Shown: positions 1-6,031 of the stretch, in pieces
Position numbering within the stretch: position 1 is the stretch's first letter
Layout: each line of letters opens with the position of its first letter
Source: Kiritimatiellia bacterium
GTDB taxonomy: Bacteria; Verrucomicrobiota; Kiritimatiellia; RFP12; UBA3636
Length of the DNA: 6,116 nt
Reading direction: 5' to 3'
NCBI GenBank assembly: GCA_016295275.1
Contig: JAEDLN010000145.1
Coordinates: 1 to 6,116 of the forward strand
Program-made: the position numbers and the translations under genes
The notes under the pieces: generated by a model
Seen by the model: only the letters and a program-made list of their open reading frames with translations
Database searches by the model: none
Told to the model about the DNA's origin: nothing

Positions 1-29
1 CCGCGCAGGGCGCGGCGTCCGGTCCCCCA

Positions 30-48
30 CCCGCGGCAGGGCCGCGGG
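30..48. repeat. Perfect GC-only hairpin (8-bp stem, 3-nt loop)
   Basis: The arms CCCGCGGC (30-37) and GCCGCGGG (41-48) are exact reverse complements around the loop AGG. No T-tract follows on either strand, so a classical intrinsic terminator is not supported. It may be the trailing hairpin of an upstream gene outside the window, or part of the intergenic repeat family. The palindrome itself is certain; its function is unknown. Confidence 0.5.
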
Positions 49-138
49 CCCTCGCCCCGAGCCCTCCCCCCCTCGCCCGCGCTCCCCCCCCCTCGCCCGC
101 GTCCCTCCCCCCGCGCCCCGCGCACCGCGCACCCTGCC
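49..138. repeat. C-rich non-coding tract with short direct repeat
   Basis: The + strand here is almost entirely pyrimidine, apart from scattered G, and contains runs of seven (66-72), nine (84-92) and six (107-112) cytosines. A 16-bp sequence at 66-81 recurs exactly at 86-101, giving a 20-bp period. Towards the end (120-145) there are short repeated GCGCACC and GTGCACC words. These resemble the GTGCGCACC words of the intergenic region at the right end of the window. I see no start codon with a ribosome-binding site and no protein-like reading. The G-rich complementary strand could fold into quadruplexes, which is an inference from the G-runs. Confidence 0.55.
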
Positions 139-148
139 GTGCACCCTG

Positions 149-177
149 TGGACAAACAACAACGGATATGGGATACT
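149..177 (+). promoter_or_regulatory. Candidate sigma70-type promoter, extended -10
   Basis: A -35 box TGGACA (149-154, five of six to consensus) and a -10 box GATACT (172-177, four of six) are separated by exactly 17 bp. A TG one base upstream of the -10 box (169-170) makes it an extended -10. The segment about 150-200 is visibly AT-richer than anything on either side, as expected of a promoter. Transcription would start near 184, leaving a leader of about 20 nt before the ATG at 205. This argues that the GTG and TTG codons further upstream are not the translation start. Promoter rules for this organism are unknown, so the call rests on consensus matching alone. Confidence 0.45.
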
Positions 178-204
178 TTGAGCCTACTTTATCAGAACCT
201 CCCT

Positions 205-1515
205 ATGTCGCGTCTACGTTTCGGCTTTGATGATTCCAATCCCTTCCGGCCACCCCTGACAATGGTGTGGCAAGGAAAAGCCGCACAGTCCCTCCCGACA
301 CTTTTGCCGGACCGTCAACAGGCCTTGAAGAACGGCACCGCCGACGTGACAGCCGCATTTCGTATCGGTACCACGCTGCTCGTTCCGCTGGATGTACCCT
401 TCTTTCCCTCCTCGAAGCTGAATGCGATCCTGCCGAATCTGCTTGCGCTGAAATTGCCGTTTCCGCTTCAAGAATGCCGCTACCGCTTCCTTCTGCCGGA
501 AAAAACAGGACGACAATCCGGACAAAACAAGCCGCCACCCGTCCTGGCGCATGTCGTTCGTATCGGCGATCTGAAAACACGCCTGGACGAACTCCGGGAA
601 GCCGGGTGCGACCCCGCCCGCCTCGTCCCTCCAGGTCCCGCCGCCTGGTTGCAGCTCGTGTCGGAAAAACCACTCCCCGATGAAACGCCGCGTGCGCTCT
701 TGCTCGCCTATGCCGGAAAAACCCTCCTGGCAACCGGTTACGGATCGCGCCTGACCGCCGTCACGACCTTCTCCGGCGATTCTGCCGCACCACTCGCCTT
801 GCGCCATCTCCGCATGGCCTTTGCCGGACTCCCCGACGCGCTCTCCATTGCACTCGCCGGCCCCTCTGCCGCCGCCTTGGCCGACTCCCTCCGGCCCCTG
901 CTCCCCGCCACCGCCTCCGTCGAAATCCTCTCCTCCCCCGAATCGTTTCTCGCTCGCTCTCTCGCCTCTCCGGCGCTCGATTCGCTCAATTTGCGCTCCG
1001 GCTCCGACGCCCGCCCCAGCACCGACCGAAAGGCCCGCCGCATCGCCCTCTGCGCATCGATCCTCTTTTCGCTCTGCTCCATCGCCGCTTTCCTTTCCGC
1101 ATTCCTGGCAACGTCTTCGCTCGACGACGCCCTCGCCGAGGCACGGCGCGAACGGACTGCCGCCTTGACCGAACTGGCCGGAGCCCCCGTCTCCGCCCGC
1201 GGAAAGGCCGCCGCCAAAATGGCACGGGACGCCGCCGCGGCCTCCATCGATCCCATGCTCCTGCAATCCGATCCGACCCCCGTACTTCCCGCCATCCTGC
1301 AAGCCGCACGCACGGCCAATGTCCGCCTCGCAAGTTTTCGCCTCGACGATGAAGGTTTTGCCGCCTCCGGCAAGGCTCCTTCGCAAGAGGCAATCCAAAC
1401 CTTCCTTCGGTCCCTCGCCGCTTCCGGCATCTCCGCAAATCCGGACGAAGAGCCACACGCCGAACCCGATGGCTCCTATGCCTTCTTCATTCACACGGGA
1501 GGACGGTCCGAATGA
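205..1515 (+). CDS. GspL/PilM-PilN-like secretion or pilus assembly protein
   Basis: Probable inner-membrane platform protein of a type II secretion or type IV pilus-like system. It is 436 aa from ATG 205. Residues 1 to about 255 resemble the divergent actin-like cytoplasmic domain of GspL/PilM. An LNLRSG motif follows (261-266), the counterpart of the N-L-x-x-G motif just before the membrane in GspL and PilN. One hydrophobic helix comes next (about 280-302, preceded by RKARR), then an Ala/Arg/Glu-rich probable coiled coil (about 305-350), and a small periplasmic domain of GspL/PilN ferredoxin-like pattern. In the family the cytoplasmic part contacts the assembly ATPase and the periplasmic part pairs with GspM. 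The frame is open back to GTG 139, which would add 22 residues. I prefer ATG 205 because the extra codons overlap a promoter-like, AT-rich segment; neither start has a clear Shine-Dalgarno. The assignment rests on architecture and motif, since sequence identity in this family is low. Confidence 0.6.
   Translation: MSRLRFGFDDSNPFRPPLTMVWQGKAAQSLPTLLPDRQQALKNGTADVTAAFRIGTTLLVPLDVPFFPSSKLNAILPNLLALKLPFPLQECRYRFLLPEKTGRQSGQNKPPPVLAHVVRIGDLKTRLDELREAGCDPARLVPPGPAAWLQLVSEKPLPDETPRALLLAYAGKTLLATGYGSRLTAVTTFSGDSAAPLALRHLRMAFAGLPDALSIALAGPSAAALADSLRPLLPATASVEILSSPESFLARSLASPALDSLNLRSGSDARPSTDRKARRIALCASILFSLCSIAAFLSAFLATSSLDDALAEARRERTAALTELAGAPVSARGKAAAKMARDAAAASIDPMLLQSDPTPVLPAILQAARTANVRLASFRLDDEGFAASGKAPSQEAIQTFLRSLAASGISANPDEEPHAEPDGSYAFFIHTGGRSE
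1497..1503 (+). promoter_or_regulatory. Strong Shine-Dalgarno for the GspM-like gene
   Basis: GGGAGGA lies inside the last codons of the GspL-like gene, 8 nt before the ATG at 1512. It fixes that ATG as the start rather than the in-frame ATG at 1518. Together with the ATGA stop/start overlap it indicates translational coupling. It is the only clear Shine-Dalgarno seen ahead of any of the four genes. Confidence 0.75.
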
Positions 1516-2075
1516 ACATGCTTTCCCGTCTGCGGCAACATCCGCTATTCCTTCCGGCACTGCTCTCAATCGTCGCGCTCGGATTCCTGGTTGCCGCCTT
1601 CTGCCTGAAACGCGGCCTGCCGGAACAAATGGCACGAATCGCCGCCGTCCGCGCCGAAACCGCTTCCCTTGCCCCCGATCTCGATCGCCTGCGCCAATAC
1701 CGCCAGCACCGGATCAATATCCTCGATCGCCTCGATACGCGCCCGCCGCGTTTCAAACCGGCTGAAATCTTCTCCCCTTACACCGACGCCCAACCGTCCG
1801 TTACCGAGGCCGAACGCAATCTCCCGGTCTCCGGTTTGCGCATCCGCACGACCGAACTCGCCTGCCAGAACATCCCCCCGGAAAATCTCGTGCGCGCCAT
1901 CAATGCCGCTACCGCAGACGGCCATTGCACGACCGCCGTCGAACTGGCTTCCGGCACCAAACCCGGCTGCCTCCGCGCACGAATCCGCTTCCTCACCTTT
2001 CTTCCGCGCCCCGTCTTTGCGCCCATCGAGCCACCCGCGCCGATCGTGACGCCCGCCGGGGCACCCCTTCCGTAA
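1512..2075 (+). CDS. GspM/PilO-like inner-membrane assembly protein
   Basis: A 187-aa protein with a short basic N-terminus (residues 1-10) and a single hydrophobic helix (about 12-32). A probable coiled coil follows (about 35-75, rich in Glu, Arg, Leu and Ala), then a small periplasmic domain (about 95-165), and a tail rich in Pro and Ala ending at residue 187. This is the bitopic layout of GspM and PilO, which pair with GspL or PilN in the periplasm. Three cysteines (118, 139, 153) fall in the periplasmic domain, so one disulfide is possible. The start codon overlaps the stop of the GspL-like gene by 4 bp (ATGA), and a good Shine-Dalgarno precedes it. The two products are therefore probably made together in fixed ratio. 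The call depends heavily on the neighbour and on topology, because GspM-type proteins have little conserved sequence. A generic membrane-anchored coiled-coil protein is the alternative. Confidence 0.55.
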   Translation: MNMLSRLRQHPLFLPALLSIVALGFLVAAFCLKRGLPEQMARIAAVRAETASLAPDLDRLRQYRQHRINILDRLDTRPPRFKPAEIFSPYTDAQPSVTEAERNLPVSGLRIRTTELACQNIPPENLVRAINAATADGHCTTAVELASGTKPGCLRARIRFLTFLPRPVFAPIEPPAPIVTPAGAPLP

Positions 2076-2108
2076 TTCCCTCATTTTCCCTTCACTCATC
2101 CCTTTTCC

Positions 2109-2133
2109 GCCTGCTCGCCAGGCTTCTGTTTTC
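2109..2133 (+). terminator. Weak terminator-like hairpin
   Basis: In the 86-bp gap before the peptidase gene, GCCTG (2109-2113) and CAGGC (2119-2123) form a 5-bp stem with a 5-nt loop. A T-rich run TTCTGTTTTC (2124-2133) follows. The stem is short and the T-run is interrupted, so termination may be partial or absent. The gap as a whole is pyrimidine-rich and holds no other recognisable signal. Confidence 0.25.
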
Positions 2134-2161
2134 AACCCGTATTTTCATCTACCCATCTGCC

Positions 2162-3223
2162 ATGGATTCTCTTTCTCTGCTGAAAAATCTCTGCCACGCC
2201 ATCACCCCGTCCGGTGCCGAAGTCGCCGGTCAACGGATTGTGGCCGAATTCGCCAAACCCTATGCCGATTCGATCAGGCTCGATCCGCTCGGAAATCTTC
2301 ATGTCGTGCGAAACCCCTCCGCGCCTTGTCGCGTCATGATCGATGCGCACTGCGATGAAATCGGACTGCTCGTCCAATATATTGATTCCAACGGCTTTCT
2401 CTATTTCTCGACCGTCGGCGGCGTCAACAAACAACTGCTGCCCGGCGAACGCATCATCCTCAACGGACCCAATGGACTCGTCAACGGCGTCATCGGACGC
2501 AAACCGATCCACCTGATGACCGCCAAGGAACGCGATAGCGGCGTCGGCGAACTTTCCGACTTGTGGATCGATATCGGCGCTTCTTCCGCTGAAATAGCGC
2601 AGCAGGCCGCCCCGATCGGAACCTTCGGCGTCGTCGAGGCCGAATGGCGTCCCCTCCTCTCCGATATCGTCAGCGCACGCGCTTTCGACGATCGCTGCGG
2701 CGTCTATGTCATCATGGATGCCTTGCGCCGCCTGCAAGCGCGTCCTCTCAATGTCGCCGCACACTTTGTCTGCTCGACCCAAGAGGAACTCGGCCTCCTC
2801 GGCGCCGGAGTCGCCGCCTACGGAATCGATCCGATGCTCGGCATCTGCGTCGATGTCACCTTCGCAAGCGACACGCCGCAGTCGAATCCAAAACTCAATG
2901 GCGAGCTCAAACTCGGCGCCGGACCCGTCATCGGCGTCGGACCGAACTACGATCCGGCTTTCGTCGCATTTGTCAAGGAAATCGCCGCCAAACACGAGAT
3001 CCCGCTGCAGGTGCAGGCCCGCCCGCGCGGCAACGGAACCAATGCCTTCACCATGCGCCATACGCGCGCCGGCGTCCCCGTCGTCCAACTCAGCATCGCC
3101 TTGCGCTATATGCACTCCGCAGTCGAAACCATTTCGATCAAGGATCTCGAAGCGTGCTCCAAGCTGATTGCCGAAGTGCTCGCCGCCCTTCCCGAAAAGC
3201 CCGAATTCGGCTTTCGTCTGTAA
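2162..3223 (+). CDS. M42-family metallo-aminopeptidase
   Basis: A 353-aa enzyme of the M42 family (TET / YsdC / FrvX type; glutamyl or broad-specificity aminopeptidases, some relatives called endoglucanases). It would remove N-terminal residues from peptides in the cytoplasm using two metal ions; the known relatives form large tetrahedral dodecamers. All expected ligands are present by family pattern: H63 in DAHCDEIG, D176 in AFDDR, the catalytic/ligand pair E208-E209 in TQEELG, D231 in CVDVTF, and H318 in LRYMHS. GNGTNA (290-295) takes the place of the usual GGTDA-like turn. There is no signal peptide or membrane segment, and the length is normal for the family. ATG 2162 gives the typical N-terminus with the TPSGAE turn. 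The frame is open further upstream, but that would overlap the GspM-like gene and adds unrelated sequence. No Shine-Dalgarno is visible. The glycosyltransferase gene follows after 15 bp, so the two are probably co-transcribed. Substrate preference cannot be read from the sequence. Confidence 0.93.
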   Translation: MDSLSLLKNLCHAITPSGAEVAGQRIVAEFAKPYADSIRLDPLGNLHVVRNPSAPCRVMIDAHCDEIGLLVQYIDSNGFLYFSTVGGVNKQLLPGERIILNGPNGLVNGVIGRKPIHLMTAKERDSGVGELSDLWIDIGASSAEIAQQAAPIGTFGVVEAEWRPLLSDIVSARAFDDRCGVYVIMDALRRLQARPLNVAAHFVCSTQEELGLLGAGVAAYGIDPMLGICVDVTFASDTPQSNPKLNGELKLGAGPVIGVGPNYDPAFVAFVKEIAAKHEIPLQVQARPRGNGTNAFTMRHTRAGVPVVQLSIALRYMHSAVETISIKDLEACSKLIAEVLAALPEKPEFGFRL

Positions 3224-3238
3224 GCGAAATCGATTGCC

Positions 3239-5707
3239 GTGAAGAATCCCCGAATCATTCTTCCTCCGGGTTCTTCCGGAAACCCGCCGTCCTGTCCCGC
3301 ATCCGCGCGGCAACGGCGGGTTCTGCTTGTGAAGCTGGATCGAATCGGGGATTACCTTCTGTTCCGCAATACGCTCCTCTCCCTGCGCAACAGCGCCGCC
3401 TACCGCAATACCCGCCTGACAATCCTCGGAAACGCCGTCTGGCGCGACTTCGCACTCGCATTCGATGCCAACCTCGCCGATGAATGGTTGTGGCTCGAAA
3501 ATGCCTCCACCCTCTTCGGAACCTCCCTCGAAAACCTCCTTCCCCCTTCCATCCGGCGCAAACGCATCGCCAACCGGCAACGCCCGATTCGCGAAACCAT
3601 CCGGAATTTGCGCTTCGATGAAATCATCTCCGCTCGCCTCTACCGCGATCGGCTCCTCGATGACTTTCTCGTCGATCTCGCCCCAATCCTTATCGGCCCC
3701 GCCGCTCCCGCCCCCCTGCCGGGCGATCGCGCCTATACACGCCTCCTGCCGGCACCCGCACCCCAATACCCCGATCTCGACGCTTGCCAAATTCCCGTTC
3801 CGGAACGCTTCGTCTTTCACCGGAACTGCGCCTTCGTTTCAGCCCTGACCGGAGAACCCTGCTCCCCCCCGCTCGCGCTCGCACTCCCGCCCGAGGAAAC
3901 AAACGGCGGTCGAGCCTCTCGACTCGGCGGTCGAGCCTCCCGACTCGGCGGTCGGGACTCCCAAAACGGCGGTCGGGACTCCCAAAACGGCTGTCGAGCC
4001 TCTCGACTTGGCGGTCGGGACTCCCGACTCGTCATCCTCTGCCCCGCCGCCAGCCACTGGTGCCGCCGCCCACGCCGCGCCGTCTGGCTGCAACTCGCCC
4101 GCTGGTTCCTCCGCCATACCACCGCTACCGTCGCCTTCGCAGGCGGCCGCGACGCCATGCGCCCGTTCGCCCGTCCGCTCGCACGCCTCCATTCCCCGCG
4201 CATCCAAAATTGGATCAGCTCCGTCTCCTTGCCCGAATTGGCCCGGCGAATGCAGGACGCCGACCTCGTCATTGCCAACGATTCCGCCCCCGCTCATCTC
4301 GCCGCCCTCGCCGGCGCCCATACCGTCAGTATCGTAAACGGCTATAGCGGACGCTTCGATTTCTGGCCGTACCCCGATGGACGCCTCCGCGTCGCCATCC
4401 CACCGCAAACCATCCGAAAAGACCTCTCCCGATTCCTTCCCGTCGCCCTCCTTCGGCAATGGCTCGCCATCCGCTCTGTCACCGCCGGACAAATCCTCTC
4501 CGCCGCCGGCGACTGGGCCGATGCCCTGAAAAAAGCACCCTTCGATGCGCTCGCACAGGCCGTTTCCACCCCCGCTTCCAGACCGACGCAAACCACCGCC
4601 CCCGCAAACCCGCTCCCGACCTACCCCCGCCCCGGCGAGCCGCCGCCTCCCCGCGCCAAACCCGGACAATGCCGGATCCTAGTCGCCTCCAGCGAGAAGG
4701 CCCCTTGGTACGAATCGATCCAAGATATCGATGAACACGCCCGCCGCCAGCCCTATACCCTCGGCGCAATCATGCGCCACCTCTACTACACGCATGGTTG
4801 GAATGTCGCATGGGCCGGACGCCGAACCACGCAATCCATCCCGAGACTCGGACAAACAATCGCCGCCTTCCAACCCGATATCATCTATACCTACGGCGCC
4901 TTTACCGCCCTCAATCCGCTCCTCTGCCGCCTCCTCCCCGGTGCCGCCGGCGCCGCCGCCCGCGCCGCCACCGTCGTCCATGGCTGGGATGACGCCTACG
5001 GCGACATCTGGGGCGATCGCCTCGGATGGCTCGGACGAATCCTCATGAATGTAATGGAGCGTCTCATCGTAACACGCTCCGATCACGTCGTCACCCTTTC
5101 GCGCTTCCTGCAGGCACGCGGCCGCTCCTGGAAAATCGAGCCAACCTATATCCCAAACGGCGCCGATCCGATCGAACTGCTCCCGCCCCCCGAACAGACC
5201 TTCCACCTCGAAGGTGCCCTCAAGATCGTCTATACCGGCGATCAAGCCAACTGGAAACGTACCGCCGATGTCTGCAAGGCAATGCAGCGCCTCCCTCCGG
5301 AAATCAAACTCTATCTCACGGGACGCCACTATCCCTATCTCGACCGCTACGCTTCGCCCAATTGCCGCTTTCTCGGCTTCGTTTCCAAAGAGCAGCAATT
5401 CGACATCATGCGTCAGGCCGACGCCTTCGTCTGTACCGCCGATCAGGATTGCAACGCCAAACTCCAGGAATACCTTCGCTGGAAAAAGCCCTATATCGGA
5501 TTCGACGGTCGCGCAAATCTCATCTTCCAAAACGGCCGAAATGCGCTTCTTACAGACGACTACGCCCCCTTGCTCAAAGCCCTCCTCCAAACCCCGTCCC
5601 TCTCCGGCATGATCGCAAACCATGCCGAAACCGATATCCCAATCCTCTCCTGGGCCGAAATCGCCTCACTCTTCGACCGCCTCTTCCGCTCCCTCCATAC
5701 CCCATAA
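3239..5707 (+). CDS. GT9-GT4 fusion glycosyltransferase
   Basis: An 822-aa protein joining two sugar transferase domains. The N-terminal part (about 25-405) is heptosyltransferase-like (GT9). It has the opening strand and turn VLLVKLDRIGDY (28-39), a second Rossmann half starting at VILCPAASHW (265-274), and the signature ANDSAPAHLAALAG (346-359). A Pro-rich linker (about 440-477) leads to a GT4-like GT-B domain (about 478-822). That domain has HGWDD (581-585), the sugar-nucleotide-domain start IPNGAD (638-643), TGDQANWKR (666-674), and KLQEYLRWKKP (741-751) with E744 at the position of the conserved donor-binding glutamate. No membrane segment or signal peptide is evident. It probably adds two sugars to lipopolysaccharide core or another surface glycan at the cytoplasmic face; the donor and acceptor are unknown. 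GTG 3239 is the start that opens soonest after the peptidase stop, and no clear Shine-Dalgarno supports it. Residues 223-264 are encoded by a 21-bp repeat array sitting between the two GT9 halves. Confidence 0.85.
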   Translation: MKNPRIILPPGSSGNPPSCPASARQRRVLLVKLDRIGDYLLFRNTLLSLRNSAAYRNTRLTILGNAVWRDFALAFDANLADEWLWLENASTLFGTSLENLLPPSIRRKRIANRQRPIRETIRNLRFDEIISARLYRDRLLDDFLVDLAPILIGPAAPAPLPGDRAYTRLLPAPAPQYPDLDACQIPVPERFVFHRNCAFVSALTGEPCSPPLALALPPEETNGGRASRLGGRASRLGGRDSQNGGRDSQNGCRASRLGGRDSRLVILCPAASHWCRRPRRAVWLQLARWFLRHTTATVAFAGGRDAMRPFARPLARLHSPRIQNWISSVSLPELARRMQDADLVIANDSAPAHLAALAGAHTVSIVNGYSGRFDFWPYPDGRLRVAIPPQTIRKDLSRFLPVALLRQWLAIRSVTAGQILSAAGDWADALKKAPFDALAQAVSTPASRPTQTTAPANPLPTYPRPGEPPPPRAKPGQCRILVASSEKAPWYESIQDIDEHARRQPYTLGAIMRHLYYTHGWNVAWAGRRTTQSIPRLGQTIAAFQPDIIYTYGAFTALNPLLCRLLPGAAGAAARAATVVHGWDDAYGDIWGDRLGWLGRILMNVMERLIVTRSDHVVTLSRFLQARGRSWKIEPTYIPNGADPIELLPPPEQTFHLEGALKIVYTGDQANWKRTADVCKAMQRLPPEIKLYLTGRHYPYLDRYASPNCRFLGFVSKEQQFDIMRQADAFVCTADQDCNAKLQEYLRWKKPYIGFDGRANLIFQNGRNALLTDDYAPLLKALLQTPSLSGMIANHAETDIPILSWAEIASLFDRLFRSLHTP
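3905..4030. repeat. In-frame 21-bp hairpin minisatellite, six units
   Basis: Six consecutive 21-bp units start at 3905, 3926, 3947, 3968, 3989 and 4010. They encode heptads of the kinds GGRASRL, GGRDSQN and GGRDSRL (residues 223-264 of the fusion glycosyltransferase). Units 1 and 5 contain GTCGAG-CCT-CTCGAC and unit 6 contains GTCGGG-ACT-CCCGAC, both perfect 6-bp stems with 3-nt loops. Unit 2 has one mismatched pair. Units 3 and 4 are identical and keep only the inner GGG/CCC pairs, ending in CAAAAC. There are no spacers, so this is not a CRISPR array. It interrupts the protein between the two Rossmann halves of the GT9 domain, where an Arg/Gly-rich flexible insert could be tolerated. Confidence 0.95.
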
Positions 5708-5728
5708 GCCTCGCGCGCACCACCTCGC

Positions 5729-5798
5729 GCCCCCCTGTGTCCCCTCGCGTGCGCACCGCCCGTGCCCCCCTGTGTCCCCTCGCGTGCGCACCGCCCGT
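5729..5798. repeat. 35-bp perfect tandem repeat, two copies
   Basis: Positions 5729-5763 and 5764-5798 are identical. Each copy runs from G-C6-TGTGTCCCC through the palindrome GTGCGCAC (5749-5756 and 5784-5791) to CCGCCCGT. Exact identity suggests recent duplication. The array begins 21 bp after the glycosyltransferase stop codon. Confidence 0.92.
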
Positions 5799-5815
5799 GC
5801 CCCGTTGCCGCGCTT

Positions 5816-5900
5816 CCTCGCCGCGCACTCCCCTCGTGCTCCACGCTCGTGCGGCTTGGCGGTAGGGCGCGATGTCCCCATCGCGCCGCCGCGCCACCGG
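5816..5900. repeat. 85-bp hairpin module, copy 1
   Basis: This segment recurs 216 bp downstream (6032-6116) with a single difference, C at 5897 against T at 6113. It begins with CCTCGCCGCGCACTCCCC and contains a perfect stem at 5866-5887. The downstream boundary of the repeat is unknown, because copy 2 is cut by the window end. It is probably one member of a dispersed intergenic repeat family in this genome, which is inference. Confidence 0.92.
5866..5887. repeat. Perfect 9-bp stem hairpin in module copy 1
   Basis: GGCGCGATG (5866-5874) and CATCGCGCC (5879-5887) are exact reverse complements around the loop TCCC. The stem is strong but no T-run follows, so it could act as an RNA-stabilising or factor-binding structure rather than an intrinsic terminator. 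The same hairpin occurs in copy 2. Confidence 0.8.
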
Positions 5901-5912
5901 CGCGGTGCGCGG
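5889..5912. repeat. Bulged GC hairpin next to module copy 1
   Basis: CCGCGCCACCG (5889-5899) pairs with CGGTGCGCGG (5903-5912) with one bulged C and the loop GCG. Only a short weak CTTT follows. The left arm lies in the 85-bp repeat. In copy 2 the same arm carries the one substitution (T at 6113), and its partner lies beyond the window. Confidence 0.5.
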
Positions 5913-5980
5913 CTTTGCATCCCGCACCCCCGCGCCTCTTCGCCCGCGGCCGCGCGCCGTTGCCGTGCCCCACACCGTGC

Positions 5981-6026
5981 GCCCCGTTGCGTGCGCACCG
6001 CCCGCCCCGTTGCGTGCGCACCGCCC
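5981..6026. repeat. 23-bp perfect tandem repeat, two copies
   Basis: Positions 5981-6003 and 6004-6026 are identical; each starts GCCCCGTTGCGTGCGCAC and ends CGCCC. The core GCGTGCGCACCGCCC, with its palindrome GTGCGCAC (5991-5998, 6014-6021), is shared with the 35-bp tandem pair at 5729-5798. The core therefore occurs four times in about 280 bp. Confidence 0.92.
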
Positions 6027-6031
6027 GCGCC

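Noticed and set aside
214..1635. Minus-strand open frame of about 470 codons opposite the GspL-like gene
   Set aside because: The translation is low-complexity and Gly-rich. The + strand frame shows a membrane helix, coiled coil and a coupled downstream gene, so the minus frame is a shadow.
1925..2161. N-terminal extension of the peptidase by 79 codons
   Set aside because: It would overlap the GspM-like gene out of frame, reads as Arg/Pro-rich noise, and the family's normal N-terminus begins at ATG 2162.
2117..2161. Promoter for the peptidase gene with TATTTT at 2140-2145 as -10
   Set aside because: No acceptable -35 box lies 16-18 bp upstream (GCCAGG at 2117-2122), and the segment is merely pyrimidine-rich, so the evidence is too weak to list.
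2132..3820. Long minus-strand open frame of about 560 codons opposite the peptidase and glycosyltransferase start
   Set aside because: It is exactly antisense to a gene with a complete M42 active site. Its translation is Gly/Asp/Glu-rich without a recognisable motif, as expected from the complement of a high-GC gene.
3905..4030. CRISPR array
   Set aside because: The 21-bp units are directly adjacent with no spacers, lie inside a gene and have no cas genes nearby.
5026..5865. Alternative + strand frame of 279 codons within the GT4 half and beyond
   Set aside because: It is an Arg/Pro-rich out-of-frame reading of the glycosyltransferase gene that continues into repeats; the main frame carries the GT4 motifs.
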